NCBI GenBank assembly: GCA_003439945.1
Contig: QVRM01007053.1
Span: 434,001-498,000, forward strand
DNA: 64,000 nt
Direction of reading: 5' to 3'
Source: Dermanyssus gallinae
Taxonomy: Eukaryota; Arthropoda; Arachnida; Mesostigmata; Dermanyssidae
Both the position numbers and the translations under genes were made by a program. Below, piece by piece: positions 54,100 through 64,000 of the stretch. A model generated the notes under the pieces. The model ran no database searches. It had not been told where the DNA came from and was given only the letters and a program-made list of their open reading frames with translations. Position 1 is the first letter of the stretch. The number at the start of each line of letters is the position of its first letter.

Positions 54100-55000
54100 T
54101 CATCAGACCCCGGCTCTTACAAGACCTGTTGTCCCCCGCTCTAGGGGCTGCCGCAGACCGGCTCGCGGCTGCCCTGGCCAAGGTCGTCGATCTTCTTCGA
54201 TGGGGATCGCCTTTCCCCGACTGGCGACCCCTTATCTTCGGCGCCCGACTTTTTGCCCTCAAGAAGAAAGATGGTGGTGTAAGGCCCATCGCATGCTCAT
54301 CCGTAATCCGAAGGCTGGCGGCAAAGATCTGCATTTTTGAAAACAAGGCGGAAGTATCAGGTGTTCTTGGTTGTCATCAGCTCGGGTTTGCGACACCGGA
54401 AGGATGCGAGGCCGCGGTGCATTCAACTCGGTCCTTCAAGGAGTCGCGTTCCGGAGCCACCCTTATGGTCAAGCTCGACTTTAAAAACGCCTTTAACACC
54501 ATTCGGAGGGACCACCTGTTAAATGCGGTCAATGCGGTGGAACATACTCGGTTGGGCACCGAGTATGTTCCACCAGGTGGAACTAGCTTATAAAGAGCCA
54601 TCTTGCCTTCTTCTGCCGCATGATACCATAATATCGCAAACTGGGGTGCAGCAGGGCGACCCATTGGGTTGCCTGGGTTGCCCCCCCTGTTTTGCCTGGG
54701 TATCAAGGAGTTAGTCGACTCTCTCGAGTGCCCTCTAAACACATGGTACTTAGACGACGGTGTACTTGGCGGGGTACCTGATGCAGTTCTGAGGGACATC
54801 CACAGAGTCATCGAGTTCGCGGAGCGGAGTGGCCTGGCCCTAAATCCTGCAAAGTGCGAGGTTCATGTCGTAGGAGGTGCTACCAACTCTGAGGTGCTAG
54901 AGGTTCTCCCAGGATGCAAGACTGTTGGCACGGATCTGGAGTTACTAGGCGTCCCCCTATTCCCAGAGGGAGTCCGGCAGCTCTCGAAAGGTGGATAGAA
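54100..55000 (+). pseudogene. Family E reverse transcriptase, frameshifted
   Basis: RWGSPFPDWRPLIFGARLFA and LKKKDGGVRPIA near 54195-54295 are the fingers. HQLGFATPEGCEAAVHSTRS near 54378-54438 and MVKLDFKNAFNTIRRDHLL near 54466-54522 (motif A) follow. A perfect inverted repeat interrupts the next part (54536-54574). TGVQQGDPLG near 54640-54668 is motif B, then after a shift FCLGIKELVDSLECPLNTWY and LDDGVLGGV near 54690-54780, with YLDD at 54748-54759. ALNPAKCEVHVVGG near 54838-54880 is the thumb start. Three frames are used. Confidence 0.82.
54536..54574. other. Perfect inverted repeat inside the family E RT
   Basis: GGTGGAACATACTCGG (54536-54551) and CCGAGTATGTTCCACC (54559-54574) are exact reverse complements around the 7-nt loop TTGGGCA. 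One arm appears to be the natural coding sequence (frame 1 resumes MFHQVELAYKE right after), and the other a locally inverted duplicate that adds a frameshift. Confidence 0.93.
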
Positions 55001-55324
55001 AAACTAGAGCATGCGATGTCACGCATTCATTTGGTAGGATCTCACCGGGGCCTTTTTCTTCTGAGATCTTCATTTCCGGCCCTACGTGTCAATCACCTGT
55101 TTCGAGGTGCAGACTGCTCGCTTGCTCCGGGACTCCTTGAGCGACTAAACGACAGCGTGCTTACTACAGTTGAGGCTCTTTTGAATCTCAGTCTATCGGC
55201 AGAAGCACGTCAACAAGCTCTACTCCCCGTTCTCTGGGGAGGTCTAGGGTTGCCTGATGCTATTGTCCTATCGGAGGTAGCTCTGATAGCTTCCCTCCAC
55301 AGGGAAGGCTTTACAACAGGCTAA
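54914..55324 (+). pseudogene. Family E post-RT segment
   Basis: LERWIEKLEHAMSRIHLVGS, then GLFLLRSSFPALRVNHLFRG and QALLPVLWGGLGLPDAIVLS, give the helical thumb/linker region between RT and endonuclease. It aligns with the minus-strand copy at 60.7-61.1 kb (LPISKSGLGNPDLFVSVGPA). Stops at 55324, with homology resuming in another frame by about 55430-55515. Confidence 0.7.
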
Positions 55325-55514
55325 ATCACTTCTCGATTCAGTCGCTCTTACGGACCTAGAAGATCGCTTAGAAACAAGCCGCCGTAGAGCAGTTGCCCTG
55401 TGCGGCCACGAGCCCGCCGAAGCTGGACGCTAGAGAGATTGGTCGGCGGCTTTACATGAGCAAAGGGTTGAAAATCTCATCGCGGAAAGCGCCACAGACG
55501 CTGATAGGGCCAGG

Positions 55515-56228
55515 ATGCGCGCCGTCTCCTCTAAAGGGGCGGGCGCATGGCTCCACGCCATACCCTGTGCTCGGATCGGGACACTCCTAGATGACGAGTC
55601 GGTGAGAATCGCGGTCGGACTTCGTTTGGGGACGGACCTTGTGCACGCTCATACCTGCGTCTGCGGTGACGCCGTCCAGCCGGATGGACGCCACGGGCTA
55701 TCCTGTATCGTCAGCGCAGGTAGGCGAGCCCGACACCAAGCCCTGAACGAAACCTTCAGCAGAGCCCTGCGCTCCAGTGGCCTACCGTGCTTCCTGGAAC
55801 CCGTCGGACTGGATAGGGACGGCGGAAGAAGACCCGACGGTCTGACCTTAACCCCGTTCGAGAGCGGTTGCATGCTGGTTTGGGACGCGACAGTTACTGA
55901 CTCATTAGCCCCTTCAATGGTTAGTGCTGGCGCGGCCCGGGCCGCTTATGCTTCAGCTCTCGCCGAGGCAGGCAAGGTAAAAAAATACCAGAACATCGGG
56001 TACCCGTACGGGTTCTACCCACTTGCCTTCGAGACACTTGGTGGGCCGGGTCCGTCCACTCGCGGTTTGCTACAGAAGGTCGGGAAGCGACTAGGTCTAG
56101 CCAGCGGTGATAGGGGAGCGGGCGAATTTCTCAGACAGCGTCTGTCGCTGGATGTGCAACGGGGCAACGCGGCTTCGGTCCGGGGAACCCTCCAAAGATG
56201 GTTGGTTCCTACATTGGACCCTTCGTAA
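55515..56228 (+). pseudogene. Family E C-terminal CCHC and restriction-like endonuclease
   Basis: 237 open codons. GAGAWLHAIPCARIGTLLDD leads to the knuckle HTCVCGDAVQPDGRHGLSC near 55648-55704 (C-x-C-x9-H-x3-C). After SAGRRARHQALNETFSRALR comes RRPDGLTLTPF near 55824-55860 and LVWDATVTDSLAPS near 55876-55917, giving the PD...D pair of restriction-like endonucleases. The C-terminus, with FETLGGPGPSTRGLLQKVGK and LDVQRGNAASVRGTLQRW, is a conserved tail seen also in the copy at 33.2-33.3 kb. This part looks functional in sequence but is cut off from its RT by frameshifts. Confidence 0.83.
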
Positions 56229-56316
56229 ACGTGCACACGTTCGCAGGGACCAAATTGTCATGTTTCCACCGTCGGTGATTAATTACAAGGAATAAATGTC
56301 TTAACCATAAAAAAAA

Positions 56317-57189
56317 TGGGTAAGTTATAACCACTAGCGAAAATGGACGGGAAATCCGTAGAAAAACTGGCGCTTATAAACGCGCATAACCCCTGAATGC
56401 ATTCAGTACTGTGCTGAATTCTCCAAGGAAAAAGGAATGACAAACGGAGCACAATCAAAGCAAGGCGATCACACGTTTACATCACTTAAGCATTTTGACA
56501 GATCGGCGGCGCGGATCGAGTTTTTGAATTAAGTTTTACGAAGAAAGATAAGAATGTGTGTACCTTTAGCGTATCCAAGACTCTGGTTTGGCTGCCGATT
56601 TACACTTGAAATATAAACACGTCAGCTTTCGCTATTTTTCGGAAAATTCGCTGGCGGCTAGCGTCATTTTTTTATGTTGGGTGGAACATTTGAGTACATT
56701 CTCCTACAGGCAATGGTGTGGAAAAACGATGAATACACGTTGGTGCCACAACAGCCGTACGCAGAGAAATAGGGCAGTTTATTTTCACTGTTCCTTTGTA
56801 CAACTTCTAGCAAGGATTAGATGGATAGATAGATAGATAGGTTTTAGCCTCAATTGACAATTTTATCAGATATGATACAGGGCCAGCGATAACCTCGACT
56901 GCTTTTTGCAATCCCTGGATGGAATTTGTTTAGGTGCACCTGAGAATATTTTGTTTTGCATAGAAGACGTGCGACCTTTTGAGCATGGACCGGCTGAAAT
57001 GTATTGTTTGTTGCTTCACGACGAAAGTTCTTAGGTATTATATATCTATCAGAGCACTTCGCGTCGGCAGTCACACGCGTCGAGTAATATTAATTAAACA
57101 CAAATATAACTGCTGTAAAGTGTACATGAAACCATCGCGTCCCATACTAGCAGACGGCCCCGTTCCAATGTTGTAGGGTTTTTCCATCT
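56317..57189. other. Unassigned DNA
   Basis: Includes a short GATA run near 56820-56840. No gene recognised. Confidence 0.35.
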
Positions 57190-57420
57190 GGCCGTAGGGA
57201 GCTGTTGACGCACATGCCAAGGATCTCTTTCACTGAAGAAATCTGGGCGCTCTGTAGAGCACGGTATACGACATCGTTAGTGACGAAATGTCTTGTGAGA
57301 GCTAGAGCAAGCTGTAACAAAACCCGGAGGCATTCTTTATAGAGTGCGTCCAAGCCTTCGACAAAACGCATCGAGAGCTCCTGGTGAAGCCATTCCGACA
57401 CGCAAAGACTGGTGAACGAT
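57190..57420 (+). pseudogene. Family D non-LTR fragment (RT motif A region)
   Basis: AFFIECVQAFDKTHRELLVK then PFRHAKTGE near 57328-57415 aligns with VFIDCVKAFDKAPRHLLVDS and FRHAGVGG of the intact family D ORF2, with the catalytic Asp changed to Glu. EEIWALCRARYTT near 57235-57275 aligns weakly with EQFGFRKGRGTQ. Only this small internal piece remains. Confidence 0.65.
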
Positions 57421-58785
57421 TAAACTGAAATTTCATGAGGCCTTTTAGAAGTTTGTTTCGGACATATTCCACATCTCATCACATTGTAAGTAAAAGAGTT
57501 TCTACTTAATAAGAACGATGGTTTATTTTGCAAATGTACCTGGACCAAAAGCCGAGGTGGATAACGTTACTTCGTTTTATTTGAGCCAAGGCTCTAATGC
57601 TTCATGTATAAGAGGCTCGCCAGTGGAGCATGTTATGTATGACATGTGAAAAATATGTCAGACACAGTTATGGAGTACCTACAGCAGATTTATTTAAGGA
57701 CATGTTTTTCATATCTTTACACAAGTTTACGTATTTCTTTTAGTATAGATTAGAGGGCAGTGTAGTGAATAGCAGTGGGTGACATAAAACCAGTGTAAAT
57801 AAAAATCAAGAAAGTGTTCGTAATGCTCATAATATGACACCTAAGATTTAAATACATTGTGACTTCGACCTCCAGACCACGAACAGTGATGATGAAGATG
57901 AGTAACTCGGAGTCGTGCATATTAAGAGGCTTATTTGCCATATTTAAGAGATACACATTTTTGGTACAATATTACATGTGGGTCTCTCCACGTCAAAGTG
58001 AAATATCATCAAGCACCTTTTGAAGGTCATCAGCGCATTGGATGTGCTTAAGCTTAAGACGCAGGTAGCGTTTTAAATCTAACACGCAAATACGAAAGAA
58101 TGGCGACTGGCGCAGCCGACCCAGGAGACACCGGAGTAAACATATGACCATGAATACTTAAGTGTTGCATTCTTTGCAAGAACAGTCAGTGAAGGATAGG
58201 TAAGGCTCGTTTGAAATAATTTTCTGGTTTCTGGATTGTCTTTTATATGTAACACAGAATCATCACACCTAGCCAAATGTATTGCTCAAGTACAATAGGT
58301 AACTGCAGTCCAGCAGCGACCGAGAAGCCTTAATAATAATTGAAACGCATCTAGGCAGCAATAGCTTGCTACACTGAATTTCATAATCACTATGCAATTA
58401 TTTTGATTATTAATATTGCAACATAAAACCTAGTGTTTTATAAACAAATAAACCGTAAACGTTTTGGATACATATTGTGTTCTCGTACTTATGAATTACA
58501 AACTCGTTAGAAACTTATTTGCTACCGTGGAAGAAGTCGTCTGCTCTACGCGAGGCCAAGCACTGCTCTAGTGGCAATTAACAGGTCGCGATCAGCTTCT
58601 GAACTTTGCATCCGAGACATGCGCGCTATACGGCACTCCTCCCAGTACATGCCGGAGACTCCGTCGGCTTCCTCCGATAGACACAAGTGAATGATGGTCT
58701 GGGCACCTTGCTCTGGGCTCTGCAATTTCACATTACGCAATTAAATCTAAATACACGCAAAAATCACACGCCACATATACAACCA

Positions 58786-58786
<1 letters not shown>
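57421..58786. other. Unassigned AT-rich DNA
   Basis: No gene or element recognised. Confidence 0.35.

Positions 58787-58847
<61 letters not shown>
58787..58847. repeat. (AT)n microsatellite
   Basis: AT run of about 61 bp. Confidence 0.96.
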
Positions 58848-58851
<4 letters not shown>

Positions 58852-59900
58852 AATAGACGCGCTTTTGATCTGAATCCTCATCGTATCAGGAATGAGTTTA
58901 TCCTGTTGATGGATAGCAAACGAAAGCTCGTGGTCTGTAAAAAAAACTCGAGTACAGAAGATAATGCGTCATTTTTGAAATGTTAAAAAAAAAAGCAGCT
59001 ATTGTCCGCGCCAGACGAACCCGCGCCCAGATTTCAAATTTCCTTGGTGTGGGTCTACGGAAGAAAGAAACGTCTAAAGCAACAGAAGTGCAATGCATTC
59101 TACTCGATAACAAAGTTGACACTGAGCGATTTTTAATTTTGCTGACTAAGAAGCTGTAGTGATATTAACCTTATAATTGTACATTTTACCCAATTCTATG
59201 TGGAAATAAATCATGTGAATAATATCTGGGAATCCGTTAAGCTAGATAAAAAATCGTAAAATTGACATCTTGTTCACGAGAACTTCAGGTTCAATTCTTC
59301 TGTCATACAAGTCAAGCAAATACTCTCTGAGGCCGCGAACGCCGCAAAGGACTTGCTAAATGCCATTTGCTTCTTTCTTCATATGAGAACGAGCAGATAC
59401 AAGCCTACATGTGCTTTGGAGCCCGAATGAAAATAATTTTAAAGTGCGCGAGGGTTATGTTGAATAAAATTGTTCGTCAAGAGTTCGCCCGTTGACTCAC
59501 GCAACGAAAACAATCTAAATATATATTTTTTTATTCAGGTACGGGCTCAAAAGGAAGATATAAAGTAGATTTAGGCAAAACATCCTGTATATATCAAAGA
59601 CAATGTTGTATGCGAAATTTTTAGCTGCTTCCCTCACTTATACGCTCGATAAATGCCAACAAATCGACCATATGCGCACATGCATTTCACCTACCCGCCA
59701 GTCATTTAAGGTGATGTATACACTACGTTGCGTGTTTATATAGACTAATACTTTTTATTCATCAAAGCTATCAACGGTTAGTCTGATGTGTATATATTAT
59801 ATGTCTTAATCTTATTTTGTATATTGTAATTATGATTATTATCGTATTTGGATGATATTACAGCAATGTAGCTAAATAGTACTGTTTAGTATTTGATATA
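58848..59900. other. Unassigned AT-rich DNA
   Basis: No gene or element recognised before the foldback element. Confidence 0.35.
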
Positions 59901-60602
59901 CAGGGTGTGACAGGAAGGTTTTTAAAGCGATGCATAGAATTGTAGAGCTCGTTAAAGCAAATATTTTTTCCAATAGAACATGGTCTCTAAGACGTCTTGT
60001 TTCGGAGTGAGAGTGAAATTACTACAATTTGTGACAATGGTGTATTTGTCCGACATAGGAGCACACAATGTGCTGTTGCGAGGCAACCAGTCCTTCCAGA
60101 CAGAAACTAAACACACGTTCGTGTTCTGCTCCATCTGAAGAATATGCAAGGCCGGTCAGAAAACGCCCCATGGTCGCTTAGAAGAGAGTTCGCCAAAAAT
60201 GTAGTTCTTAATTAGCGTTTACGCCAAATACTTCGAAATCATAACCCTACAACCACCCACAGCACTCAAAACAGACATATTCAGCCAATGCGCATTTTGG
60301 TACCAAACATATGTCAATGTGAGCTGTGGTTGCGGTGTAATTACGATTTTTCGGCGGGATGTCCAGATTAAGTGCATGAAAAATGACGCGCTGCGGCTGT
60401 CGCGCGACACGTCGGCGGTAGTGAACGTCGCCACACAGTCATTTTACATGCACTCAATCTCGACAAGCCCTCCGAAAACTCGTAATTACTCCGCAACCAC
60501 AGCTCGCATTGACACATATTTGGTACCAAAATGATCGCCGTTTTGCTTTAACGAGCTCTACAATTCTATGCATCGCTTTAAAAACCTTCCTGTCACACCC
60601 TG
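59901..60602. mobile_element. Foldback element 2 (61-bp perfect termini, palindromic interior)
   Basis: The first 61 bp (59901-59961, starting CAGGGTGTGACAGGAAGG) and the last 61 bp (60542-60602) are exact inverted repeats. The left arm continues inward through sequences whose reverse complements occur in the right arm of foldback element 1. Here the right arm lacks most of that part. A central palindrome is visible: 60294-60385 against about 60400-60530 (TTTTTCGGCGGGATGTCC region). No coding capacity. The left flank ends in TA but the right flank starts TT, so a TA duplication is not proven. Confidence 0.88.
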
Positions 60603-60639
60603 TTTATGGTACCAGGCTCCATTTCCCTTAGCAGCGACA

Positions 60640-61910
60640 GCTCAAAGCCGAACCTTTGCGGAGTCGTCGATAGCGCCCACAAGTAAGCCGTGACACACTT
60701 CGTCGTATAAGATTATGCTCAGTTATATTGACTCAAAGGGTTATCGGGAGAGCCACTGCAAACGGTATTTAGCACCTCGTACAGATGTCTTTTGAGTTCT
60801 TTGTACTGACCAATGCCGGCCTCATCTAAGAGTGCGATGGCGTGGTTCTTGGATTGAAAAAGGGAGGAGGCTACCGCTGGTCCAACGGAGACGAACAGAT
60901 CCGGGTTCCCCAGCCCACTCTTCGAGATTGGTAATTGACATAGATAGAGAAGGGAGTCGAGGGTGTTTAGAGTCAACTCGTGCGGTGAGCACCGAGCGGG
61001 CCGAGATTGTCAGCGTCGTCTTATAGCTTGTTCTGCCATTTTGAGTGCACGTTTGAGCCCTTGCGACCAAAGGGGCACTCCGATAGTATCCAGGTCATTG
61101 TCGAGAGTAACCTTACATCCCGGCAATAAGTCCTGGAGAGCCCAAAGGTCGGGGGCCCATCAATCAACGAGAAATGTGAGATCTATGTTTCATGCGATAG
61201 GGTGCACTAGCGCCTGCAACATAAATCTCACATTCTCTCTCTCTAAATCTCACATTCACAATCTCGCTCGATCGGATTCAGCTCTATCCCCGAAGTCTAA
61301 CAAAAATCAAGCACTCGAACATCGTCGGCAATTACGTGTGCATTGCCCCCAGCACGCAATCATCCAGATACCAAATCTTCAATGAGCTGTTGAGGGATTC
61401 AACTAGCTCTTTGATGCTCAGACAAAACAAGAGCGAGCAAAGGATTGCCCTGTTGCAGCCTCATGGCCGAATCTATGAGATTATTCGGGAAGACCAGGTA
61501 AGATGCGTTACGGTACGATTGGTTGATGTGGAATGTTAGCTGGGGGCAGTGCGTCGCGACAGCCTTCAAGAGATAATCCCGTTATATAATTAAAGGCGTT
61601 CTTCAAATCAAGCTTCACGAGGATCCTAGAAAGCGTGCGTAAATCGATAAAAGCTCGGGCGGCGTGTACAGCGGCCTCGGCCCGACTGGTGCGGCAAAGC
61701 ACGTGAGGGCCCGTCGCTTCGCGAATTCTATCACTAGCTCGATTACAGGCAATTTTTGCGGCCGGCCTGCGTAAGGTGGGGGGGGGGGCGAGCAATCGAC
61801 CTCACTAACCTGTCTTTCTTCTGTAAGGCGAAAAGCCTCGTCCCAAATATTACACGCCGCCGATATTCCCTTTAGCCACTCCAACTGATATTTTCTTGAC
61901 ATCTAAAATT
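60640..61910 (-). pseudogene. Family E non-LTR fragment (RT to post-RT)
   Basis: On the minus strand, GISAACNIWDEAFRLTEE near 61820-61875 is upstream sequence. RRPAAKIACNRASDRIREA, then ATGPHVLCRTSRAEAAVHAA and ILVKLDLKNAFNYI near 61580-61770, are the RT fingers and motif A, aligning with VRPIACSSVIRRLAAKI, FATPEGCEAAVHSTRSF and MVKLDFKNAFNTI. LPISKSGLGNPDLFVSVGPA, then VASSLFQSKNHAIALLDEAG near 60825-60935, is the post-RT helical part. The YLDD palm is missing or illegible. A G11 run lies at 61778-61788 within it. Confidence 0.72.
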
Positions 61911-63262
61911 CTCTGCCCCATATGTACCATTTGTTGTCTTTCTGACATGAAATATAGTGCCCACAATTGGACCAGCTCGTCAGCATCACACGCTCCGAGT
62001 TTAGTATTAAGTTATTGATGTCGACCTATAGAACACGCTTCCCAAATCATCAAAGAGAGCAGCAACCAACATATAACTTTCGAAACTTTGACGGATATCA
62101 TCTACAAAGCCTATTGCAGCGACGGTGGTGGATGATCTTGGACGGAGTCCGAACTGTTAACGATTGAGTGCATTGTAAACGATTGAGTGAATCAAAATGT
62201 TATACATTTCGGTTAATCTTTGAGATTGGAGCCGGTATGCAAACTGGCTAGTATTTTCCCTTTGCGACTTCATTTACTCTTTTTACGGCTTTTATGAAGG
62301 CCGCACAGATTTAAGAAGCGAGATGGCGCGATATAACATAAGCACTTTGTGGTACATACCGGCCGCAATTGACAAACTGATTTGATATGATCCCGAGTCA
62401 GCGATACGTGGCATGTAATTTGTTCAGGTGTAACTGAGCACATATTTGGTAACTGAGCACATGGGCCGGCTACAGTAAGACGTTTGTTGTTCTACCAGGC
62501 AAATCCATTAGAGCATTCCGGGTCGGCAGTCACACTCGACGAAAGATATAAACGAGTGTGGCACTGTAGTCTCACCGGACACCATATAATCTCCTTCTTT
62601 AAACTCCATACACTTGTTTTCATCGGTATACCACGCAGATCAAGTCTAATGGCATTCCAACGACTTCTCCTATACTATATTCCTGAACCAGTTTCTCATT
62701 AAATTTGAGTCTACAGTATTCAGTAACAGCGGTTACCTTATTCCTTAACTCTCTAAATTGACTTTGCCCTGCAGCATCATCTAGATACGCTTTGAAATCA
62801 TTGAGTGCCGCATCGTTTTAAATGGGTAGCCCAGGCTTTTCTATGTGCCCCACTTTAAGTATTAGTTCGTACTTGTTGCTATTAATACACGTCAACACTT
62901 GCATATTTATATGAAGAATATTTTTTTACTTAATATATTTATATGCGATATTCTTAGATCAAAACGCGTCCGAAACGCACTAACAGAAACGAAATTGTTG
63001 TTCAGCAGAAAAACGCCACATTTGAGAGCAGATCAAAAATCAAAAATTAAATAATTTATATATACTTTTTTTGGCTATAGGCAAAAATGGCAAAAGGGCA
63101 AAGTTTTGCACATGCCCATTAATTTGTATGTGTGAAATGCAATTTTTCCTCTTTGTCTACCTTAATAGACAACTTCACCGGAGCTAGTGCAGTGCCACGG
63201 CAATAAAGAGATTTACGAATATATTTTTCTTAACACAATCTTCTTTAAAATGACCGAGAGTA
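61911..63262. other. Unassigned AT-rich DNA
   Basis: No gene or element recognised. Confidence 0.35.
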
Positions 63263-63372
63263 TGTAGCGACAGTGGTTTGGGCAGTTAACGTACCGTTTG
63301 ATACGGGATGTTCCCATGGTAACCATGAACGGCGAACTGACTATCACAAGTTCGAGTCCTAGTCTTGGTTGT
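63263..63372 (+). repeat. tRNA-like sequence, possible SINE head
   Basis: AGTTCGAGTCC at 63349-63359 is a good B box. TGGTTTGGGCAG near 63275 is a weak A box, and GGGATGTTCCCATGGTAACC between them could be a long variable region. The match is too poor for a tRNA gene; a diverged SINE or pseudo-tRNA is the best guess. Confidence 0.35.
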
Positions 63373-64000
63373 CGTTTTTTATGGAACATGGTAATCATTG
63401 TTAACGCATTTAATATTGTATAGGTACATATATAAACAAAATGTAATAAAATGTATTACATATAATCGTATTTATTCCAGAGGTAGATGGGTAACCTATA
63501 AACATATCATTTAATATTTCATTGTTATTTATGTACTTCATCAAGTGGGTATTGATTATTGCATTACATTTCTGTAAGAATACGTCAAGGGCGGGCCGGG
63601 TAGCTAAGACTGATCGTAGCTGTGCATTCACTGCAGTAATAAAAGAAGCATTTGTCAAATAACGCACGCATTTTGTGTCCGCTTCATAAAAGCCATCCCG
63701 TATACGATGGAAAAGTACGGGAAAGTGAAGAGGGGCTTTCCATTCTTCTAAAAGTATGGTTGGTATACGAGAGAGTTTCGGCGGCGCCTAGCGCAATTTC
63801 TTGCAGTACGAAATTCTCCCAGCGCTGCTGTTGCGTGTCTCTTTCGGCGTCTCAAGGCAAAGATGACCTGTCGAAGAAACTGGCTCAGATCGGCACAGCG
63901 TTCCACGAGGCCACCTACCGAATGCAGTCAGCGAACCCAGTATACCACGTACGCCCGACGTATACACCGCTATGCGTAAAAAGCCTACAAGTGGCCAACT
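63373..64000. other. Unassigned DNA at the window edge
   Basis: From about 63780 the sequence becomes more GC-rich and one plus frame runs to the window end with a basic, coding-like composition (LAVRNSPSAAVACLFRRLKA-like). It is too short and undistinguished to call an exon. Confidence 0.3.

Larger units (their letters stand above)
53500..56316 (+). mobile_element. Family E non-LTR retrotransposon with restriction-like endonuclease, near full length but broken
   Basis: Domain order is an N-terminal C2H2 finger, an RT with a YLDD palm, and a C-terminal CCHC plus PD...D endonuclease, as in R2/NeSL/Hero-like elements. Coding pieces change frame at about 54080-54130, 54540-54590, 54680, 54990 and 55330-55515. 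The 3' end has AATAAA at 56291-56296 and an A run at 56308-56316. No 28S or other obvious target sequence flanks it. It is the best of four family E copies in the window. Confidence 0.85.

Overview
This window looks like animal nuclear DNA, most likely from an arthropod. The reasons are long (AT)n microsatellites, non-LTR retrotransposons of R1-like, R2-like and APE/CCHC types, a mariner-type transposase, and a decayed transposase of the kind with an N-terminal helix-turn-helix that is common in arthropod genomes. A piece of conserved 28S rRNA next to the R2-like element points the same way. I cannot name the species. I found no host protein gene, tRNA gene or rRNA gene that I can defend. The window reads as intergenic or intronic DNA filled with mobile elements of very different ages, plus several GC-rich low-complexity islands.

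Layout. From 1 to about 4.5 kb there is unassigned DNA with two large simple repeats and a small reverse transcriptase (RT) relic. From 4.5 to 7.5 kb lies an R2-like element whose left end is fused to about 29 bp of 28S rRNA sequence, preceded by a second 28S piece and a 48-bp mini copy. From 7.5 to 30 kb there are GC-rich islands, microsatellites and relics: several RT fragments, a DDE transposase pseudogene, a Ty3/gypsy-like gag relic, and 3' fragments of one non-LTR family, here called D. From 30 to 37.5 kb there are more GC-rich islands, a C-terminal relic of a second endonuclease-bearing non-LTR family, here called E, and a mariner relic.

The core is a nest of transposons from about 37.5 to 48.6 kb. 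R1-like element C appears to be split by R1-like element A. R1-like element B is split first by a 1.57-kb non-coding LTR element, with exact 5-bp target duplications and a serine-tRNA primer site on the minus strand. It is split again by a full-length 3.59-kb family D element with 15-bp target duplications. D is the only element here with nearly intact coding capacity; its two ORFs lie in one frame separated by a single TGA.

From 48.6 to 64 kb there are a tRNA-derived SINE candidate, a minus-strand family E fragment, two related foldback (long palindrome) elements, a nearly complete but frameshifted family E copy at 53.5-56.3 kb, another family E fragment at 60.6-61.9 kb, and unassigned AT-rich DNA.

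The encoded parts are all retrotransposition or transposition machinery: endonuclease, RT, RNA-binding ORF1 and transposases. Apart from family D they are broken by frameshifts, stops or insertions. Family and motif calls come from reading the translated sequence; no database search was run.
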